Of a stretch of DNA of 54,539 nt, positions 37,794 through 46,181 are shown one piece after another; the stretch's first letter is position 1; each line of letters opens with the position of its first letter. A model generated the notes under the pieces. That model was given only the letters and a program-made list of their open reading frames with translations, was not told the DNA's origin and made no database searches. Source of the stretch: Methanoculleus sp. UBA303 (lineage in GTDB: Archaea > Halobacteriota > Methanomicrobia > Methanomicrobiales > Methanoculleaceae); the NCBI GenBank assembly GCA_002501655.1, contig DANY01000048.1:5358-59896 (forward strand), given 5' to 3'. Both the position numbers and the translations under genes were made by a program.

Positions 37794-37970
37794 TCAGAGC
37801 GGGAAGATCGTGTACTGGATGTACCAGATATACTCCACCACGGGTATCCAGAAGTGGTAGCCCTCCCAGCAGCTCGTGGCGAACCGGAAATCGACGACCG
37901 CGAGCCAGAATAACGTCTTCGCCGCCTCCCCGACCCCGTCGCCGTCGAGACCGGCGTACTTCAGGGGATG
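37794..37970 (-). pseudogene. 3' remnant (copy A) of the GT-C-like membrane-protein gene
   Basis: On the minus strand it encodes AGLDGDGVGEAAKTLFWLAV fused directly to DFRFATSCWEGYHFWIPVVE and ends in IQYTIFPL with a stop. Compared with the intact gene at 48248-50008, the 70 codons between two VVD-type segments are missing and the frame is kept, as expected from a deletion between the short direct repeats. No start codon or N-terminal part remains. Confidence 0.75.
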
Positions 37971-38042
37971 AACGCGGGCTGAACGTGAAGGGGGTGCGAA
38001 GGCAAAAACTACGGGATCCTGGCAGAACGTTGGGGCAGGAAG

Positions 38043-38378
38043 TTACTCCGCCTGCAGGATCCCGATGATCCCATCGATAACCGACGTGACGGTCTGGTCG
38101 TTGAGATGGCCGGCGCGATAAAGAATCAGGTCGACACTGGCCGAAAAGATCCGGTTTGGCCGGATGTTGCTTGGTTTGCGGAGTGTTCCCTCTGTAAACT
38201 CCATGTCGGTGATGCCGACGGCGTAGCGATCCTGGATCTGCTGGCTTGTGATCTGGCAGAGGATGACATCGTTCCCACCAGGTGCCGCGACAACAAGAGC
38301 CGGGCGCCGCTTCACCGTCGACAGATCCGAGAAGGGAAACGGTACAACGACAACATCGCCCTTTACAAATCGCTCCAA
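38043..38378 (-). CDS. PemK/MazF-family toxin
   Basis: The 111-residue protein shows the MazF/PemK layout: KGDVVVVPFPFSDLSTVKRR, then PALVVAAPGGNDVILCQITS (CcdB/PemK barrel) and GTLRKPSNIRPNRIFSASVD. These proteins are sequence-specific mRNA or tRNA endoribonucleases. It overlaps its antitoxin gene by 16 bases, the usual arrangement. The product appears full length. Confidence 0.88.
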   Translation of the reverse strand: MERFVKGDVVVVPFPFSDLSTVKRRPALVVAAPGGNDVILCQITSQQIQDRYAVGITDMEFTEGTLRKPSNIRPNRIFSASVDLILYRAGHLNDQTVTSVIDGIIGILQAE

Positions 38379-38560
38379 GCCTCTTCCTCCTCGGGTCGGA
38401 GCCAGTCTTTCCGGAGCGCGGGCTCGCTCGCGAGGGCGGTGTCCGGGGCAGCCTTCCGGCGCCGGGACTTGAGGTACCGGATGAAATCAAGCACCTCACC
38501 GTATGTCCGGGGCGGGAGGTCGTTCAATTCACTGATGATCTCCTCTTTTACTCGGGTCAT
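38363..38560 (-). CDS. antitoxin of the MazF-type pair (DUF2281-like)
   Basis: The 65-residue protein starts MTRVKEEIISELNDLPPRTY, then has GEVLDFIRYLKSRRR, a pattern of DUF2281-like antitoxins. The rest is a flexible acidic C-terminal tail (RPEEEEAWSDL) that should cover the toxin. It directly precedes and overlaps the MazF-type gene. The DNA-binding mode is not evident. Confidence 0.75.
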   Translation of the reverse strand: MTRVKEEIISELNDLPPRTYGEVLDFIRYLKSRRRKAAPDTALASEPALRKDWLRPEEEEAWSDL

Positions 38561-38788
38561 GGCAACCTCACCTCTGCGGTATATGATCCTCTGGTGCTTT
38601 TATCTACATATCTCTGTCTGAAGAGGGGTTGTTTACCGGGGCATAGATTCGCCCCGGCACTGAGAAAAAATTGAGTGGGGGACTGCCATTCCCCTCTCCA
38701 CGCCAGGGCGGGGACGGCGTCCGCCGAAGGCGCTTGCACTGCTGGCCGGACGGTGTCGTCCTCGCTGGGCGAGATCCGGATACTTCGA

Positions 38789-38990
38789 GTTTGAAATGGA
38801 ACCCTGTCTCTTCAGGTAGTTATGGCAGGCGGTGTTTTCCGTACGTTTATCGGCGAGCGAGAAGAGCATCAGCACCGGGACGGCATATGCGAGGAGGCGG
38901 GGGGAGGCACGGCGGGCGAGAACGGGGGCATACAGCGCCGCGGCCCCGGCGAGGAAGGCGTAGGTGAGGGTTGTGACGAGCGTGACCCAC
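38789..38990 (-). pseudogene. chimeric remnant: copy B of the membrane-protein gene next to a regulator fragment
   Basis: Bases 38855-38990 match the membrane-protein gene (VTTLTYAFLAGAAALYAPVL; RRASPRLLAYAVPVLMLFSL on the minus strand), without its 3' end. Immediately beside it, bases 38789-38821 are identical over 33 bases to 43485-43517 in the AlbA_2-type regulator pseudogene (encoding YLKRQGSISN). Two unrelated gene fragments are therefore joined here. Confidence 0.7.
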
Positions 38991-39467
38991 CGCCATTGTA
39001 TCACTGAGGTCGTCACAAAATCCCTCAGCCGGGAGGGGGACGCCCCCTCCCGGTTCCTCCCCCGAGTTGCGATACCCAGTGGGAAGCCGTATCAGCAATT
39101 CGGCGCTGTATAATGCCAATCTCTTCGGAAATCTGCGTAAGAGTGCTCTACACCAGGCAGATCTTCGATCGCTGAGCATTTTTGGGACGACTTCACTGAT
39201 AATGCGGGATGCAATAGAGTAGTCTGATCGTCGATGCCCAGCCGCCCGCGAGCGGTAGATCGCCCTCCTCCAGTCAGAGGGGTTGCACCGGCCGGGCTCG
39301 ACCCTTACCTGCTCGAACTCGCGGTGATCGAGCACGCCGGCCGCTACGAGAGCCAGCCGGGGGATGCGCCCTGAGTGTTTTCTCCCGGGCGCTTGCTTAT
39401 TCCGATGGCGGGGCCTCGATTGTCTGGATCCCGGCACGGGTTCGAGGGCATGAGCATCAGGGGTATC
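38991..39467. other. eroded stretch without a supported gene
   Basis: Contains the diverged Cys-protein relic at about 39240-39345 (minus strand). The rest shows no recognisable family. Confidence 0.35.
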
Positions 39468-39731
39468 TCACAGGTTATCATAGGCATTCTTTCGATGATC
39501 GAGATCGACCGCCATAATAACAAGTTGCCGGTGCTCAAACGCCAGGATCACCCGGTACACCCCTACGCGCAGGGAGAATAGCGGTGAGTTCGTCAGGCGC
39601 TTCACCTGCAGGTGAGGAGATTCTTCTTCAGCCAGCAGTTCAAGCGCTCTGATTATCCTGGCGGCAGCCTCCTTTGGGAGGTGCTTTAATTTGCGCCGGG
39701 CTCTTTTCGAGTAGATGAGCGAGTATCTCAC
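39468..39731 (-). CDS. RelE-family toxin
   Basis: The 87-residue protein is a typical RelE/ParE toxin: YSKRARRKLKHLPKEAAARI, then the core strands LFSLRVGVYRVILAFEHRQL and VDLDHRKNAYDN, with Arg, Tyr and His placed as in the RNase fold. It starts at a GTG overlapping the antitoxin stop (GTGA). It is paralogous to the toxin at 53023-53283. Confidence 0.87.
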   Translation of the reverse strand: MRYSLIYSKRARRKLKHLPKEAAARIIRALELLAEEESPHLQVKRLTNSPLFSLRVGVYRVILAFEHRQLVIMAVDLDHRKNAYDNL

Positions 39732-39967
39732 TCGATCCCCAACTCTCGCTTCAACTCCTCGTGCGTCACAAACTCGCCCCGCCTGATCTCGTCGAGCGAT
39801 GCCTGGATGTCGGCGATCGTCTCAGGGCTCAGGGGCTCGGGGTCTTCGCTCTGGTCCAGCAGCCGGCGAACTATGGTCCGGTATGGCTCTCTGGGGTATC
39901 GGCGCAGGCGGTTCAGCCGATCCCGGTCGGATCTGGTGATCTCGATCGTGGTTGTCTCCTCGGGCAT
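39728..39967 (-). CDS. antitoxin of RelE-type pair (ribbon-helix-like)
   Basis: The 79-residue protein has a likely DNA-binding N-terminus (TTTIEITRSDRDRLNRLRRY) and an acidic C-terminus (IADIQASLDEIRRGEFVTHE). It resembles the antitoxin at 53280-53516: both share EPLSxExI, IRxG and a final GxE. The upstream region (39970-39990) has an A/T-rich TATA-like stretch. Confidence 0.78.
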   Translation of the reverse strand: MPEETTTIEITRSDRDRLNRLRRYPREPYRTIVRRLLDQSEDPEPLSPETIADIQASLDEIRRGEFVTHEELKRELGIE

Positions 39968-40089
39968 AATGAGTTATGGATTGCTATAAGATATAAAAGC
40001 GTGGCTATGGGTGGGGAGGATTCTATGCCTGCGGCGGGTTATACGGCCCGGAGGAGAAAAGGGGGCTGGTTGCTCCATCACTCCGGCCG

Positions 40090-40518
40090 TCAGAGGGAGA
40101 ACAACACTGCGACCAGGGTTGCGGTCACGAGCAGGGTCAGGATGAGGAACGCAACGACGCCGAAGACCCAGGCTATCAGGAACAGGAGCATATGGAGGGC
40201 ACTCGTCTCCCGGTAAGGGATCTCCCCCGCATTCATCCGTTTTGCCGTTGTATATGCGTCGTAGACGCCATAGATCGCCACGGCCAGGCCGGGGATGATG
40301 AAGAACGCACCGCCGACAACAGCTCCAGCGAGGAAAAGAAATCCCCGGTTGACATCCCCGTTGTATACCTGCCCCATACCGGTAAAGAGGAGGCCGCAGA
40401 GCGCTGCAAGGCCGGGGCTCTTTTCGGTGCTCCCCCTGAGCCGGACCCCGCACCCCGGGCAGATCTCGGCGTTCGGGCTGATGAGTTTGTTTCCACACTC
40501 CGGACAGAAGTTTGACAC
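40090..40518 (-). CDS. zinc-ribbon membrane protein (TM2-like)
   Basis: I prefer the GTG at 40518 (GGTGG five bases upstream), giving 142 residues; GTG 40527 is an alternative. The N-terminus is a zinc ribbon, CPECGNKLISPNAEICPGCG. At least three membrane segments follow (LAALCGLLFTGMGQVYNG; GFLFLAGAVVGGAFFIIPGL; LLFLIAWVFGVVAFLILTLL). This resembles archaeal zinc-ribbon/TM2-type proteins of unknown role. It appears intact within the eroded region. Confidence 0.75.
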   Translation of the reverse strand: MSNFCPECGNKLISPNAEICPGCGVRLRGSTEKSPGLAALCGLLFTGMGQVYNGDVNRGFLFLAGAVVGGAFFIIPGLAVAIYGVYDAYTTAKRMNAGEIPYRETSALHMLLFLIAWVFGVVAFLILTLLVTATLVAVLFSL

Positions 40519-40794
40519 TATTACCACCTGACGATATCAATGCGGGGATTTTTTGTCAGAGCAATGATATATTTTATGATTTAACCGTGCAGCGTGATAG
40601 AGAATGCTCGTTGTAAAACGGCAGGTTCAGATAGAAGATGTCGGTCCTGGTCGGGTGGGCGGTGCTCTCCCGGCGGGTGTGGGGCCGGGGGTCCTTCCTG
40701 CACTGGCCGGGGTTCTATCGGCACGGGGAGTACCCCTGCCAGCCGGTGCGATATGAGCAAGGTTTTTATATCAAAACTGGCGATTATCCCCTCT

Positions 40795-41175
40795 ATGGCG
40801 TGTAAGGACCGGGACGGCGGGGTCTCGGAGGTGGTGAGCGCCCTTCTCATGGTGGCGGTCGTGGTGGCCCTTGCAGCGATTGCGGGATCGATGGTCTTCG
40901 GGATAGGACTCCCCGAGGAGTCCAAGACCCTTGTGGTGACGGCGACGCGGTCGGGGGACGTGATCACGTTCACGAACCACGGCGGGATGAATATGGATAA
41001 GGTAGCGGAGATCCGCTGCTGGATCGGCGGGGTGGGCCAGGGGAACAAGGATATCGAGCTTGAGACCTGGGCCGGGGCGACGAAGACGTATACCTCGAAG
41101 GAGGCGGTCAGGGCTATCGTCGTCGGGACGTTTGCTGACGGTGAGTTGTGGATAGTGCTGGATAAGACGGTCTAA
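40795..41175 (+). CDS. archaeal type IV pilin-like protein
   Basis: I start at ATG 40795 (126 residues) because a TATA box TTTTTATATC (about 40763-40772) predicts a transcript beginning just before it; an ATG at 40753 lies ahead of the box. The protein has the archaeal prepilin N-terminus CKDRDGGVSEVVSALLMVAV followed by a hydrophobic helix and a small beta domain (TLVVTATRSGDVITFTNHGG). A prepilin peptidase would cut near GG/VSEVV. No pilus assembly genes are adjacent. A T-rich run follows the stop (about 41209-41214). Confidence 0.83.
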   Translation: MACKDRDGGVSEVVSALLMVAVVVALAAIAGSMVFGIGLPEESKTLVVTATRSGDVITFTNHGGMNMDKVAEIRCWIGGVGQGNKDIELETWAGATKTYTSKEAVRAIVVGTFADGELWIVLDKTV

Positions 41176-41476
41176 CGTATCGAGCGATCGTTATCTGCGG
41201 GCAGGGCCTTTTTTCGGGCGCGAGGCAGCGGTTGTGGGGACGGAGACGGGGGCTCTCGCGTTGGCGCGAAGGGGACAGGAGAGGGGAGCAAGGCAGTGCT
41301 CCAGGGTAGAACTGAATCTGACTGGATCACGTTGAGCGATAACCTGTTCTCATAGCAAAAACTCATGCAGTGAGGGTGTTTTCGTCACTGGATGTTTCGG
41401 AGAGCATTACCGGATATCTTACCCGGGGCAGGACGCCTGACGACTATATGGAGCATATCCGTGATGCCGCAGGTCT
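41176..41476. other. intergenic region after the pilin gene
   Basis: Contains a T6 run near 41209, perhaps a terminator; nothing else is recognised. Confidence 0.35.
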
Positions 41477-41749
41477 TCACCGCAACCTGTAGACGTGCTG
41501 GCGGTGATCAATTGCTATCAGGTACACTGCTCTTTCTCTTTCGTCGGGAAGAAATATCAGTCGATAACGCTTTGCAATCCTGGTTGCTTTCTTCCCGTGT
41601 AATGCACCCGAAAGCCAACCGCCCGTATTGAGGGGGTCCTGTTTCAGGCGTTGAAGTTTTTTTCCGAGTTCGATTATTACTTCTTTGTTGCCTTTGACCT
41701 TTGAGAGGCTCTCGACAAATGTATCGGTCCTCCGGATCGTCCATTCCAT
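41477..41749 (-). CDS. RelE-family toxin
   Basis: The 90-residue protein fits the RelE/mRNA interferase pattern: MEWTIRRTDTFVESLSKVKG, then LKQDPLNTGGWLSGALHGKK, KRYRLIFLPDERERAVYLIA and a C-terminal IDHRQHVYR. The basic residues and the final His/Tyr are kept. Its ATG overlaps the antitoxin stop (TGATG). It is distinct in sequence from the other RelE toxins here. Confidence 0.84.
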   Translation of the reverse strand: MEWTIRRTDTFVESLSKVKGNKEVIIELGKKLQRLKQDPLNTGGWLSGALHGKKATRIAKRYRLIFLPDERERAVYLIAIDHRQHVYRLR

Positions 41750-41967
41750 CAGGACAGCTCGCCGAGCAGGTCGTCTATTGAAGATATCTCCCGATATCGT
41801 CTGGCTGCGATGTCTTCTTCGCTCATTCGTATCTGCGCCATAGTTTCGGGATTGCTGAGAATCTCAACGGTATCAAGAAGGGCGTCAAGATCTTCCCGCC
41901 TGACCATAGTCTCCTGTATCTTTTTGATTTCAAGATAGAGGTCATCGATGGTGACAGCCGGTGTCAT
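41749..41967 (-). CDS. antitoxin of RelE-type pair
   Basis: The start is the ATG at 41967 (72 residues, MTPAVTIDDLYLEIKKIQET). The protein is acidic and helical, MAQIRMSEEDIAARRYREIS, ending in SIDDLLGELS. It sits directly ahead of the toxin gene with overlapping stop and start. An A/T-rich stretch (about 41975-41998) upstream is a plausible promoter. Confidence 0.75.
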   Translation of the reverse strand: MTPAVTIDDLYLEIKKIQETMVRREDLDALLDTVEILSNPETMAQIRMSEEDIAARRYREISSIDDLLGELS

Positions 41968-42003
41968 GAGTAGTACTAACCGTCTGTTCAAATAAAAGTA
42001 TTC

Positions 42004-42242
42004 TGGAGGTGGTGGGCGCCCTTCTCATTTCGCGGGAAGGAACGGTTGCGGGGACGGTGACGTGGTCTTGCGCGGAGCAACCTGGGGATTCGGGGTTGAC
42101 CGGGGTATTCGTTTGCACAGTTACACCGGTTTACACACCTTTGCACCTTGGTTTACACCTCGGAAAACTGCAGGTTGCAGGCTGTTCCCGGATCGGGAGG
42201 GTCTCCTCCCGAATAGTTTGTATGTTTGCACCACTGCGGATT
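42004..42242. other. short pilin-like scrap and repeated words TTTGCACC/TTTACACC
   Basis: Bases 42004-42030 resemble the N-terminal pilin codons at 40828-40854 (EVVSALL-type). At 42110-42165 the words TTTGCAC, GGTTTACAC and TTTGCACC recur; inverted forms lie at 42400-42433. No gene is supported. Confidence 0.35.
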
Positions 42243-42701
42243 TCACAGAGACCGGGAGTGGGGGTCACTCGCTCCTGCACGCAGACTCTCCGTTCCCGGT
42301 AAATGGTGTAAATTACCATTCTGATCTGTACATATCTCTCCGATAGAAGAATCACCGCCACTCCAGCCAGTATCCTCGTTTGCACGTTCCCCGGAATTCC
42401 GGTGCAAACCTGGTGCAAAGGTGTAAACATGCGGGTCGTTGCCCCTATCGTCGGGGTCGTCCTCCAGCCGGATCGCGAGTTCTGCCGCCCGCTCCCGGCA
42501 GCGCCCGGCGTCGAACCGGAAGTGGAGTTCATGCCGGCGGACGGTCGTCCCGGCGGAGTCGCCGATGACCGTCGAGTCCACCCCACTGACGGCAGGGCAC
42601 TTCTCCTGGAGGCGAGAGCAGATGAGGAGCCGCCGGGTCTTCCAGTAGGGGAGTCCCGTTGCCGCCTCGTTGATCCGGTCTCGCGGCCGTCGGGATCTCA
42701 T
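42243..42701 (-). pseudogene. relic of the C-terminal part of a replication-type (primase/helicase-like) protein
   Basis: The minus frame reads NEAATGLPYWKTRRLLICSR, KCPAVSGVDSTVIGDSAG, HELHFRFDAGRCRERAAELA and LEDDPDDRGNDPHVYTFAPG; an adjacent frame continues MFTPLHQVCTG. This looks like the tail of a protein from archaeal integrated elements, of which a longer relic lies at 51.1-52.05 kb. No start and no upstream catalytic part is present. The family link is my inference from pattern. Confidence 0.4.
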
Positions 42702-42704
42702 CCT

Positions 42705-43149
42705 TCAGAGCGGGAAGACCGTGTACTGGATGTACCAGACGTACTCCACCACCGGTATCCAGAAGTGGTAGCCCTCCCAGCAACTGGTGGCGAACCGGAA
42801 GTCGACGACCGCGAGCCAGACGAGCGAGAAGAGCATCAGCACCGGGACCACGTAGGCGAGGAGGCGGGGGGAGGCGCGGCGGGCGAGGACGGCGGCATAC
42901 AGCGCCGCGGCCCCGGCGAGGAAGACGGAGGTGAGGGTCGTGACGAGCGCGACCTGCTCGCCGGGGTTGTTGCCGGCGACGACCTGGAGGATGATGAATA
43001 TGAGCGGGAGGTCGATGACTGCGAGCCAGAAGAGCGTCCGGAGCGCCTCCCCGCACCCTGTCGCCGTCGAGGCCGGCGTGTTTTAAGGCATAGACCCCGA
43101 TGACGAGCATGGGGAGATAGGCCGGGGAGAGGTAGCGCATGTCGGGGCC
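42705..43149 (-). pseudogene. 3' remnant (copy C) of the GT-C-like membrane-protein gene
   Basis: From the stop at 42705 the minus strand encodes the intact C-terminal region (DFRFATSCWEGYHFWIPVVE; ARRASPRLLAYVVPVLMLFS; IIDLPLIF-type segment). Back to DMRYLSPAYLPMLVIGVYAL near 43130 it matches the intact gene. A one-base gain near 43063 (CCCCGCACCC instead of CCCCGACCC) shifts the frame. The match stops at 43149. Confidence 0.8.
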
Positions 43150-43275
43150 GGCGGGGTGGTGGCGGTGATCGTGCGGGTGCTCGGCGGAGGCCATGATCCC
43201 ATTACAAAATGGAGGAAAAAGGGTATTTTGCGTATCTAAGGCATAACGTTTGTCCAAATGTGTTCAGGACAGGCA

Positions 43276-43335
43276 TTATGATCCTAATATGATCCCATTA
43301 TGATCCCATTGATCCTATTGCGATCCTTCTATGAT
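43276..43335. repeat. short tandem TATGATCCCAT-type repeats
   Basis: Five to six imperfect copies of TATGATCCCAT follow one another at about 10-11-base spacing just past the 3' end of the AlbA_2-type pseudogene. A lone related word lies at 43193. Purpose unknown. Confidence 0.55.
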
Positions 43336-44821
43336 CTCTTGCTATCCATCTCTGCATACATCAGCGAGTAGCGCACGCCTGGCCCGGTTGTTCCCTCTTT
43401 GCGAAGAATGCCGCTTTGAACCATCGCCTTAAGATCCCGTGTTGCGGTCGCCTTCTTCGCGTTGTTGAGTTTTTGGTACTCCTGGTTTGAAATGGAACCC
43501 TGTCTCTTCAGGTAGTTTACGGCAGCGATCTGCCGCTCATTCAGCCCGAGTGAATCAAACCGCTCTCCGGTGTACGGATCGTTCCGGAGGACGAGGCTGA
43601 ACCCAAGGGACGTGTAATCAAACTCCGGTGGAGGATATCCTGCATGGTCGAACTCGGCTTGAATTCTTTCTAGACCGGTACCGAACTTTTCCATATATCC
43701 CGCTTTTGCAAAGACATCCGCGATCTTCGGGTTTCGATGGTATGGGTAATGCTGCGAGAGGATCTTTTCGAGTGTAACGTCTGCAGGGAAGCAGGCAGGG
43801 TTCAGAAACTGAATGCGATCGTCGTATATCCGTACGATACTCGGGGTTCTGCTATTGAAATAGTCCCGGTGGATGAGCATATTCAGAAGTGCTTCGCGGA
43901 GCGCGGCCTTCGGATACTCGGGAATCTCCTTTCTCCTGAAAGAGTCGACAATTGCGTTGCTGGACGGGTCGTAGATGACCGCTTGCGATGTAAGAAGATA
44001 CTTTTCTGCAAGTTCCAGAAGCTGGAAGAGATTCCCGGAAAGGTCTTTTGGGTTGATGAGTACGGTTTCACTATTTATTCGGGTGATCTTGAGCCCTGTA
44101 TTTTTGAAACGGGATTGAGGATTCTTTCCGAAGAGAATGCATGCAGCATGGGTGATATTTCCATCCGGGGTGATCAGGCCAAGGCGTCTGAGGATGGATT
44201 CTTTGTCTTTTATGTCGGGTATCCCGGTACCTACAGCACGGCCCCTGATAAGATCCATGAAGTCCCGTACTGTCTCATCGTCAATATCGTCGAGGGTACA
44301 ACCGCCCACGAGATCCTCCCAGTTGGAGTCTTCCAGAAACTTTCTCCTGAGTTCGTCAGGATCGATCTCCCGGACGGTATCGCCGACCCGGGTGTAATCA
44401 CTCCCCTGTAGGAGATCGGCTTTTTCTGGGGGCTTACCGTGATGATGAGGATCGTCCTGCCGTCCGCGGGTATCTCATCGATGACCGGGTGTATGCCGAG
44501 GCCGTCGCTGATCCGGTTTGCGAGTTCAGACAGTCTCTCTCCCCTGCAGCCAAAGCCTGTCACTCTGCGGGTTTTGTCGTTGACACCAAGTATGACGAAT
44601 CCGCCCTCGGTATTCGAGAAGGCGGAGAGCAGTTTAAAGAACGATTCCGATACTGTCTCTTTGAAGTCAAGGTATCTCCCCTCGTGCAGTGACAGGAACT
44701 CCTCGAGGGAGGTGTATGGATACTGTCCTGGATAGTCCGGTTCGGCAACTTCCATCACCTCATCGGGCAGATGCTGGTCGCAGAAGAGGGGTTTGACGGA
44801 AGGTTCCTCATTCGGGATCAT
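43329..44821 (-). pseudogene. frameshifted AlbA_2/Schlafen-like ATP-binding transcriptional regulator
   Basis: Two frames together make one protein of about 497 residues. The 5' frame (44231-44821) holds the AlbA_2 domain: EGRYLDFKETVSESFFKLLS, NTEGGFVILGVNDKTRRVTG and PADGRTILIITVSPQKKPI. The 3' frame (43329-44309, extending upstream) continues DYTRVGDTVREIDPDELRRK, MDLIRGRAVGTGIPDIKDKE, LREALLNMLIHRDYF and a C-terminal winged-helix tail with YLKRQGSISNQEYQKLNNAK. The switch lies near 44402-44412 and looks like a single-base loss. All other motifs are intact, so either the gene died recently or the assembly has an error. Such proteins occur in accessory regions and may regulate local genes. 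Confidence 0.82.
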
Positions 44822-44954
44822 GTATTGGATAATTGTGTTAGCCAGAAGGAAGATAAAGTTTGACCACCTGGCTGGCCCGGGAGTGAGGCGAACGACTTTC
44901 CCATCCCCAAAGTTTTAGCCCGGTTGCCTCCCTGGAACGCCTGATACGATGACA

Positions 44955-45105
44955 GGGCCTGATAGATAATGGACATTTATCGGACATTTATCGGACATAT
45001 CGGACATCTTCCGTTTTGAGGTGTCCGACATCTGCCACCTGAGATTGAGAGGATCGGTGTTTCGTGGGGGTTGAAACGCCACGGATTCGCCGCAGCCTCG
45101 CGGTG
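44955..45105. repeat. hairpin-bearing repeat, copy 2
   Basis: Holds three direct copies of TATCGGACAT (about 44976-45005) and an inverted partner GGTGTCCGACAT near 45021. Then comes a segment with AACGCCACGGATTCGCCGCA that parallels copy 1 at 36575-36705. Confidence 0.45.
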
Positions 45106-45301
45106 CTCTAACTCCTTCCCCTGCGGGGAAGTCGTTCCCCGCACCCCCTCCCTCGCATTATTCGAGGGGGGGAGGCCACACCCGGTCGACGTAGCCATTG
45201 AGGGGCCGCCTGAAACTTGCCGGGCGGTGAACGTCTCCTGCCCCATCCGGGCGCTGGCGGCGGGCGCCGCCGTCTCGTTCTTCGTCGGGCCGCTCTCCTC
45301 A
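45106..45301. other. eroded stretch
   Basis: GC-rich spacer between the hairpin repeat and membrane-gene copy D; no gene supported. Confidence 0.3.
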
Positions 45302-45912
45302 TCAGAGCGGGAAGATGGTGTACTGGATGTACCAGATGTACTCCACCACGGGTATCCAGAAGTGGTAGCCCTCCCAGCCTCTGATGATGCCGAACCGGAA
45401 GTCGACGACGAGTTCCCAGGCGAGCCCGCAGAACATCAGCACCGGGATCGTGTAGGCGAGGAGGCGGGGGGAGGCGCGGCGGGCGAGGACGGCGATATAG
45501 AGCACCGCTGCCCCGATGAGGAAGAGATAGGTGAGGGTTGTGACGAGCGTGACCTGCCCGGCGGGGTTGTTGCCGGCGATGACCTGGAGGACGACGAAGA
45601 TGAGCGGGAGGTCGATGACCGCGAGCCAGAAGAGTGTCCGGAGGGCTTCACGGACCCCGTCGCCGTCGAGACCGGCGTGTTTTAAGGCATAGACAGACCC
45701 CGATGACGAGCAGGGGGAGGTAAGCCGGCGAGAGGTAGCGCATGTCGGGGACGATGCCGGGGCTTGCCGACATGCCGGGGAGGGAGCGGGCGTAGGCGAG
45801 GACCACGAGGGCGGCGGCGAGGGCGAAGAAGGCGAGGAGCCGGGCGTCCCGGGAGGGGATCCCGGTCGGTCTGCGGCGGATAAGGGCGTAGCCAGTCGCC
45901 GCGGCGAGGAGG
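45302..45912 (-). pseudogene. 3' remnant (copy D) of the GT-C-like membrane-protein gene
   Basis: This is the longest relic. Reading from the stop at 45302: WEGYHFWIPVVEYIWYIQYT, RRASPRLLAYTIPVLMFCGL, the LTYLFL region, the VIDLPLIF region, then RYLSPAYLPLLVIGV. Further upstream it matches the ARFLAFFALAAALVVLAYAR segment of the intact gene and stops at about residue 400 of it. A four-base gain near 45690 (AGACAGACC where the intact gene has AGACC) breaks the frame. The junction at about 45912 runs into unrelated sequence. Confidence 0.82.
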
Positions 45913-46181
45913 GGGGGTCGTTGTCGGGCTGAAGGTCCGCGTTCTGACCCCGGCTATGGTCCGGGTGGCGGAAGCCCTGTACGGTACACCGAAAATTCGC
46001 AAACTGTTTTGGGCGAACTTGTGATGACCGCCGACTTGCGGGCGGGCAGCCCCGGGATGGGAGAACACGCCTGCCCCTCCAACCCTGCGAGCAGGCGCCC
46101 GCTCACGGGTTCCTGAAGGGTGTGCCTGGTGCCATGCAAAACCTCATATGGGATTGGGTAAGATGTATCTTACGAGGATCT
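45913..46181. other. spacer ahead of the AbrB/RelE pair
   Basis: No gene recognised. The stretch AAGATGTATCTTACGAGGATC just before 46182 may contain the promoter and ribosome-binding site of the antitoxin gene. Confidence 0.35.
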
